DNA of 36,409 nt from Alphaproteobacteria bacterium (GTDB lineage Bacteria > Pseudomonadota > Alphaproteobacteria > Rickettsiales > UBA1997), in NCBI GenBank assembly GCA_021151765.1, contig JAGKWR010000016.1:1-36409 (forward strand), read 5' to 3'. Shown here in pieces: positions 33,901 through 36,409 of this stretch. Both the position numbers and the translations under genes were made by a program. Below the pieces are notes generated by a model that was given only the letters and a program-made list of their open reading frames with translations, did no database searches and had not been told where the DNA came from. Position 1 is the first letter of the stretch. Each line of letters starts with the position of its first letter.

Positions 33901-34173
33901 CAAATTCCTATAACCGTTGCTAGTGCTATAAAAGGTGACATTGCGAATGTACAAGTTAACAGCAATCTAGATCAAGTAAGACAATATTTGGGACTACCAA
34001 CTTTAAATAAATCAGCCCCAGCAATTACAAATCAAAACAATAGTAATAATTCGGCAAAAAATTCTTCTGGGCAAAACAACGCGATTAATAAAATCAATCC
34101 AGAAACAACACAAAAAGCTGTATTTGATCAAATTAATTCAGAAACAAAACAACCAGTAAAAAAAGCGCAATAA
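30976..34173 (+). CDS. AsmA-family protein
   Basis: This 1065-residue protein belongs to the AsmA/YhdP/TamB-like group of membrane-tethered proteins that are thought to form hydrophobic grooves for lipid transport across the periplasm. After a short acidic cytoplasmic start there is one membrane span (VAFLIASILAASFLLLISV) at about residues 37-57. It is followed by LKFKIEQKLSQTLKTNFTINGNVKVDLFPMP-type sequence, the classic AsmA N-terminal motif. A long repetitive beta-rich body follows, and the AsmA C-terminal region (FDKEKGGKVLINLIGTTANSVLSGKIDLNTQTID) is near the end. A low-complexity Asn/Ser/Gln tail ends the protein. It overlaps the genes before and after it by one base (TAATG). Confidence 0.9.
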   Translation: MTEEQKVEELEHNEAVVEAAEELEESEKRVYSLRSRVAFLIASILAASFLLLISVPGFFDNSALKFKIEQKLSQTLKTNFTINGNVKVDLFPMPQIELNDVLVKNIRYDKQFYSLYSKSITLRLSFLSFLQKEFVISKIIFDNPVFEIFYEENNAITRNNKFSEITAKFAQVENSSPTNGVESGFSADLFLIEKFNSNQFSESSIPKIKFENGTIISYDKFSHQREIEEINGQLMVDSTKIRSEGTFTNQKVLTEFKLSANFNSDSEEPDSTLELKSATMNMKISGKFTAENKGILTSNFTGKIDTEIFELRNFYRDYLGNNKAIFEKLKQNSHPIKISSHINNKAGEINFEDIAINSELMNGKGYALLDLTSNLPRIDLNLTFENLDLDNIWSNERVEIEPTTKEKKAPNQNDETLELASLEQYKTTQTTEKDGEQTGKNDKEKIADNNKLNLEIANKIKDFDLSAEIKINDVKFINGIIKDVSLYTTISKEGQILILPMIFKIPGEGTVRINGVLENDQDLPKFVGKIDLNGKNLGETLKWLNLQSQNLKFDNLKDYIIYSDILLFPNLITMDNFYLNMNEGQSELRGKIAIDSSNKTTIINNEFHVSTFNIDDFFLTSGQNVYLSSGSLLKKLLWLNDITTVTEISLTFDNLIYKGDEFSENAAVKISFGQGYLNIKDLNIKSNKSALQGSLSLDISDQNPVFNLQLFANSFYYDSSKIITKQITEESFENDSLKEVKESKYNVADQFLSLPSLEGFSGAINMAINYLKLDDVEIQKAKLNGKIKDGSISDGEVDCEIYDSIFKYRGMIGLRGEKIINGNITMNNVALEKLLPDLVGIKNISGNTNISASMTAIGAKKSDFVKSLMSEIKFSTATPIIHRYGLTDLVNKLFYYNSYRKELLNPEQILSNSASKSVFKQANGTISFDKEKGGKVLINLIGTTANSVLSGKIDLNTQTIDATHNIIFITGSRQKQIPITVASAIKGDIANVQVNSNLDQVRQYLGLPTLNKSAPAITNQNNSNNSAKNSSGQNNAINKINPETTQKAVFDQINSETKQPVKKAQ

Positions 34174-34967
34174 TGACTAACAGAATTTCTATCGCCGATA
34201 TTTTGGCAAAAAAAAATCGTCAAAAAATTACTTGTTTAACTGCTTACACTTTTCCAGTAGCTAAAATTGTTGATACCCATTGCGACATTATTTTGGTTGG
34301 TGATTCACTAGGCATGACAATTTACGGATTGCCCGATACAGTTGATGTAACTCTGGATATGATGATTAATCACGGTAAAAGTGTGATGCGTGCTGTGGAA
34401 AGATCTTTTGTAGTTATCGACTTACCTTGTGGAACCTATGAAAATTCGCCGACTCAAGCTCTAGAATCAGCACAAAAAGTTATCGCAGAAACTGGTTGTG
34501 ACGCTATTAAAATTGAAACTGATCGCAAAATGATCGATACTGTTAAATTTTTAGTCGAAAATAAAATTAACGTCATGGCCCATGTTGGTCTTTTACCGCA
34601 ACATGTTCGCGAAATTGGAGGCTACAAATATCAGGGAAAAACTTCGCAAGCAGCACAAGAAATATTAGAAGTTTCACAACTTTTACAAGAAGCCGGCGCT
34701 TTTGCGACAGTTATCGAGGCAGTTCCTTCGTTGCTTGCCGATCAGATTACTGCTAATTTAAAAATTCCGACAATTGGCATCGGAGCTTCAGCCAATTGTG
34801 ACGGACAAGTTTTAGTAATTGATGATTTGTTGGGATTGAATCAAGAATTTAAACCAAAATTTGTTAAGCGTTTTGCAAATTTGGCTTCTGAAATAAATAC
34901 GGCTGTTGAGAAATATTGTGCTGACGTCAAATCTCAAAAATTCCCTGAAAAAGCTAATTTAGTTTAG
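34173..34967 (+). CDS. panB: PanB, ketopantoate hydroxymethyltransferase
   Basis: PanB converts alpha-ketoisovalerate to ketopantoate with methylenetetrahydrofolate, the first step to pantothenate and coenzyme A. The 264-residue sequence includes the signature TAYTFPVAKIVD, DIILVGDSLGMTIYGLPDT, INHGKSVMRAV, AHVGLLPQHVREIGGYKYQG, VIEAVP and TIGIGASANCDGQVLVIDDLLG. The last segment carries the usual active-site loop. panC, panD and panE are not in the window, so whether the pathway is complete is unknown. It overlaps the asmA-like gene by one base, and its TAG stop overlaps the stop of convergent hemC by 4 bases in total. Confidence 0.97.
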   Translation: MTNRISIADILAKKNRQKITCLTAYTFPVAKIVDTHCDIILVGDSLGMTIYGLPDTVDVTLDMMINHGKSVMRAVERSFVVIDLPCGTYENSPTQALESAQKVIAETGCDAIKIETDRKMIDTVKFLVENKINVMAHVGLLPQHVREIGGYKYQGKTSQAAQEILEVSQLLQEAGAFATVIEAVPSLLADQITANLKIPTIGIGASANCDGQVLVIDDLLGLNQEFKPKFVKRFANLASEINTAVEKYCADVKSQKFPEKANLV

Positions 34968-35902
34968 CAGATAATTTTTTTGAGCAATTCTGCAGCTTCA
35001 GCTTTAGTTTTATTGGCAGCTTGTTTACCAACTTCCACGGCTGATTTTAAATTAGCTTCTGTTTGCAATTTCGTTGCAAAAACTTCAATTCCATCATGCG
35101 ACAAAATTAGAGTTTCAAGATACAAAATATTGTTCTGAATCGTCGCATTTACTGCAACCGGAGTTGAACAAGAAGCTTCTAATTCACGCAAGAAGCTGCG
35201 TTCCGCTTTTACACAAATTTGAGTTTCAAGGTGATTAATTTTTGCTAAAAGAGCAGATAATTCTAGATCCTCAGTACGAGATTGAATCGCCAAAGCACCT
35301 TGTCCACCAGCTGGCAGCATCACTGATTTTTCAATATAATTTTTTTCATTATGACCAACTGGACAAGTTGCTTTCGCACTGATTCTTTCTAAACCGCAAG
35401 CTGCTAAAATAGTAGCATCAACTTCATTATTTTCTAATTTCGTCAAACGCGTTGTGACATTTCCTCGAAAATTCACTATTTTCAAATCGGGACGCAGGCT
35501 TAGCAAAATTGCCTTACGACGCGCTGAAGAAGTTCCGACAACAGCATATTGCGGTAGATCTGCAATAGACCTGAATTTTTTCGAAATAAAACAGTCACGC
35601 GTATCAAAACGCTGAGTAAAAGCTGCTAAATGAGTCGAATCATGAATAACTGGAGGCACATCTTTTGCTGAATGCACGGCAATATCGATACGATTTTGGA
35701 TTAAAGCTTCTTCCAACTCTTTGATAAACAAACCTTTGCCACCAATATCAGCCAAATTGCGATCAAGGATTTTATCACCAGAAGTATTAATCTGAACTAT
35801 CTCGATTTCTGAATTTTGTAAATGAGGGGAAAGTAAAGCGCGAACTTCTTCAACCTGCGCTAGGGCTAATTTACTGGTTCTTGTACCAATACGAATTTTC
35901 AT
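34964..35902 (-). CDS. hemC: Porphobilinogen deaminase (hydroxymethylbilane synthase)
   Basis: HemC assembles four porphobilinogen units into hydroxymethylbilane for haem. I chose the ATG at 35902 (MKIRIGTRTSKLALAQVEEV), 18 bases inside the longest frame, because this is the family start; the product has 312 residues. Key features are IQINTSGDKILD-type sequence near residue 45, IDIAVHSAKDVPP (catalytic Asp), GTSSARRKA, the QGALAIQSR motif, and RSFLRELEASCSTPVAV, whose cysteine carries the dipyrromethane cofactor. Other haem genes are not in the window. Two AACGGNCCGTT palindromes lie just upstream. Confidence 0.97.
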   Translation of the reverse strand: MKIRIGTRTSKLALAQVEEVRALLSPHLQNSEIEIVQINTSGDKILDRNLADIGGKGLFIKELEEALIQNRIDIAVHSAKDVPPVIHDSTHLAAFTQRFDTRDCFISKKFRSIADLPQYAVVGTSSARRKAILLSLRPDLKIVNFRGNVTTRLTKLENNEVDATILAACGLERISAKATCPVGHNEKNYIEKSVMLPAGGQGALAIQSRTEDLELSALLAKINHLETQICVKAERSFLRELEASCSTPVAVNATIQNNILYLETLILSHDGIEVFATKLQTEANLKSAVEVGKQAANKTKAEAAELLKKIIC

Positions 35903-35921
35903 CTGCCAATAAATTTCCAAA

Positions 35922-35940
35922 AAATAACGGCCCGTTATTT
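35922..35940 (-). terminator. rpmJ terminator-like hairpin upstream of hemC
   Basis: AAATAACG (35922-35929) pairs with CGTTATTT (35933-35940) around a 3-base loop, and the minus strand continues with a T-run. It lies about 36 bp past the rpmJ stop codon. The core AACGGCCCGTT (35926-35936) repeats at 35959-35969, so an operator role is an alternative. Confidence 0.55.
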
Positions 35941-35975
35941 AAGTAATTTTTCTTAATTAACGGACCGTTCGAGAA

Positions 35976-36101
35976 TTAACCTTGTCTAGCTTTAAAGCGT
36001 GGATTGGTCTTGTTGATTACATAAAGACGTCCTTTTCTGCGAACAACTTTGCAATCTTTGTGTCTGTTTTTTGCAGACTTCAATGAGTTATAAATTTTCA
36101 T
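35976..36101 (-). CDS. rpmJ: Ribosomal protein L36 (41-residue form)
   Basis: This short gene encodes MKIYNSLKSAKNRHKDCKVV, then RRKGRLYVINKTNPRFKARQG, 41 residues in all. The sequence matches the long L36 form used by alphaproteobacteria, where the usual zinc-binding cysteines are partly lost (one Cys remains at position 17). A good Shine-Dalgarno sequence, AAGGA, lies 6 bases before the ATG, one of the few clear ones in the window. A promoter of the rpsL/fusA type lies about 75 bp upstream. Confidence 0.96.
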   Translation of the reverse strand: MKIYNSLKSAKNRHKDCKVVRRKGRLYVINKTNPRFKARQG

Positions 36102-36167
36102 CTGTGATCCTTAAATTGGGATTTTTAAAAATTTGAGAGCTTCCTAAAAAGAGCGGCATTTCAAAGA

Positions 36168-36203
36168 GGCGGCGCACCTTAGAGGTGACAAACAAAATGT
36201 CAA
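36168..36203 (-). promoter_or_regulatory. Predicted rpmJ promoter with GC-rich discriminator
   Basis: On the minus strand: perfect -35 TTGACA (36203-36198), a 16-bp spacer, -10 TAAGGT (36181-36176), then GCGCCGCC (36175-36168). The GC block is identical to the one in the fusA promoter and one base different from that of rpsL. Confidence 0.7.
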
Positions 36204-36409
36204 CTGCTGATACGTAGATTTTACAGCAATTATATTATTATTGTTATGGCCGTTGTAGTTAAGATCGAATAGACAGAAAATTTGAGAGGGAAACCTAACG
36301 CTCTAAGTATTTTGAGATGGATGCAAGGCAGACAAGGCGAAAGCAACGAAAATGTATGCAAATACATTGAGCTGCTTGAGTCCGCAGTCTAACGCAGCAG
36401 ACGCTCAAA
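36204..36409. repeat. Non-coding end of window with a palindromic repeat-like element
   Basis: No gene is seen here. From about 36320 the sequence becomes G+C-richer and contains AATGTAT (36351-36357) and ATACATT (36362-36368), a perfect 7-bp stem with a GCAA loop, flanked by further imperfect pairing (AAGCAACG against GCTGCTT). ACAAGGCGAAAGCAACG and CGCAGTCTAACGCAGCAG flanks resemble dispersed palindromic elements of other Proteobacteria. It runs into the window edge. Confidence 0.35.

Noticed and set aside
1..36409. CRISPR array
   Set aside because: No regularly spaced direct repeats with unique spacers; the 89-bp repeat is directly tandem and hairpin-forming.

Overview
The window reads as a chromosomal segment of an A+T-rich alphaproteobacterium, most likely from the Rickettsiales or a close relative. 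This is an inference from gene content: a virB4 plus signal-peptide-bearing giant virB6 pair, a 41-residue L36, HslV with an alpha-type propeptide, a YejB permease, TolB, an alpha-DsbA-like membrane-anchored thioredoxin and few Shine-Dalgarno sequences. The genome keeps ornithine carbamoyltransferase, PanB, HemC, QueA and UbiE, so it is less reduced than Rickettsia or Wolbachia. I cannot assign a genus.

Layout. 1-6366 (minus strand) is a remodelled str operon: rpsL, rpsG, then a two-domain glycosyltransferase-like gene, then fusA behind its own promoter, a fusA terminator, about 1.35 kb of apparently non-coding DNA, and the start of tuf. 6467-9137 holds a 2-Cys peroxiredoxin divergent from nrdB; the nrdB leader carries two near-consensus NrdR boxes, and a molybdate-binding-type protein follows nrdB. 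9134-13778 (minus) runs hslV, tolB, a terminator, a GC-rich 89-bp tandem hairpin repeat, yejB and a CorC/TlyC-type CBS protein. A divergent AmpG-like transporter (13818-15068) is followed by virB4 and virB6 (15192-20853), then tRNA-Thr(GGT), whose 3' end is duplicated 95 bp downstream.

21264-26084 holds ubiE and queA (divergent, sharing start-codon bases), a lipoprotein and a family-2 glycosyltransferase (minus), then dsbA-like and mlaF-like genes (plus). 26081-29187 (minus) is argF followed by a hybrid histidine kinase. 29327-34967 is a tight plus-strand run murG - rodZ-like - asmA-like - panB, joined by TAATG stop/start overlaps at two junctions. hemC and rpmJ close the window on the minus strand, followed by a palindromic element cut by the window edge.

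How it fits together. Most genes are housekeeping: translation, cell-envelope synthesis and maintenance (murG, rodZ-like, asmA-like, mlaF, tolB, glycosyltransferases), thiol and peroxide chemistry, and cofactors. The accessory layer is the partial type IV secretion module, the glycosyltransferase inside the str operon and the hairpin repeats. Regulatory structure is unusually readable. Six promoters (rpsL, fusA, rpmJ, argF, tRNA-Thr, family-2 glycosyltransferase) share a TTGACA-like -35, a 16-17 bp spacer, and a G+C-rich block directly after the -10. In the three translation-gene promoters that block is nearly identical.
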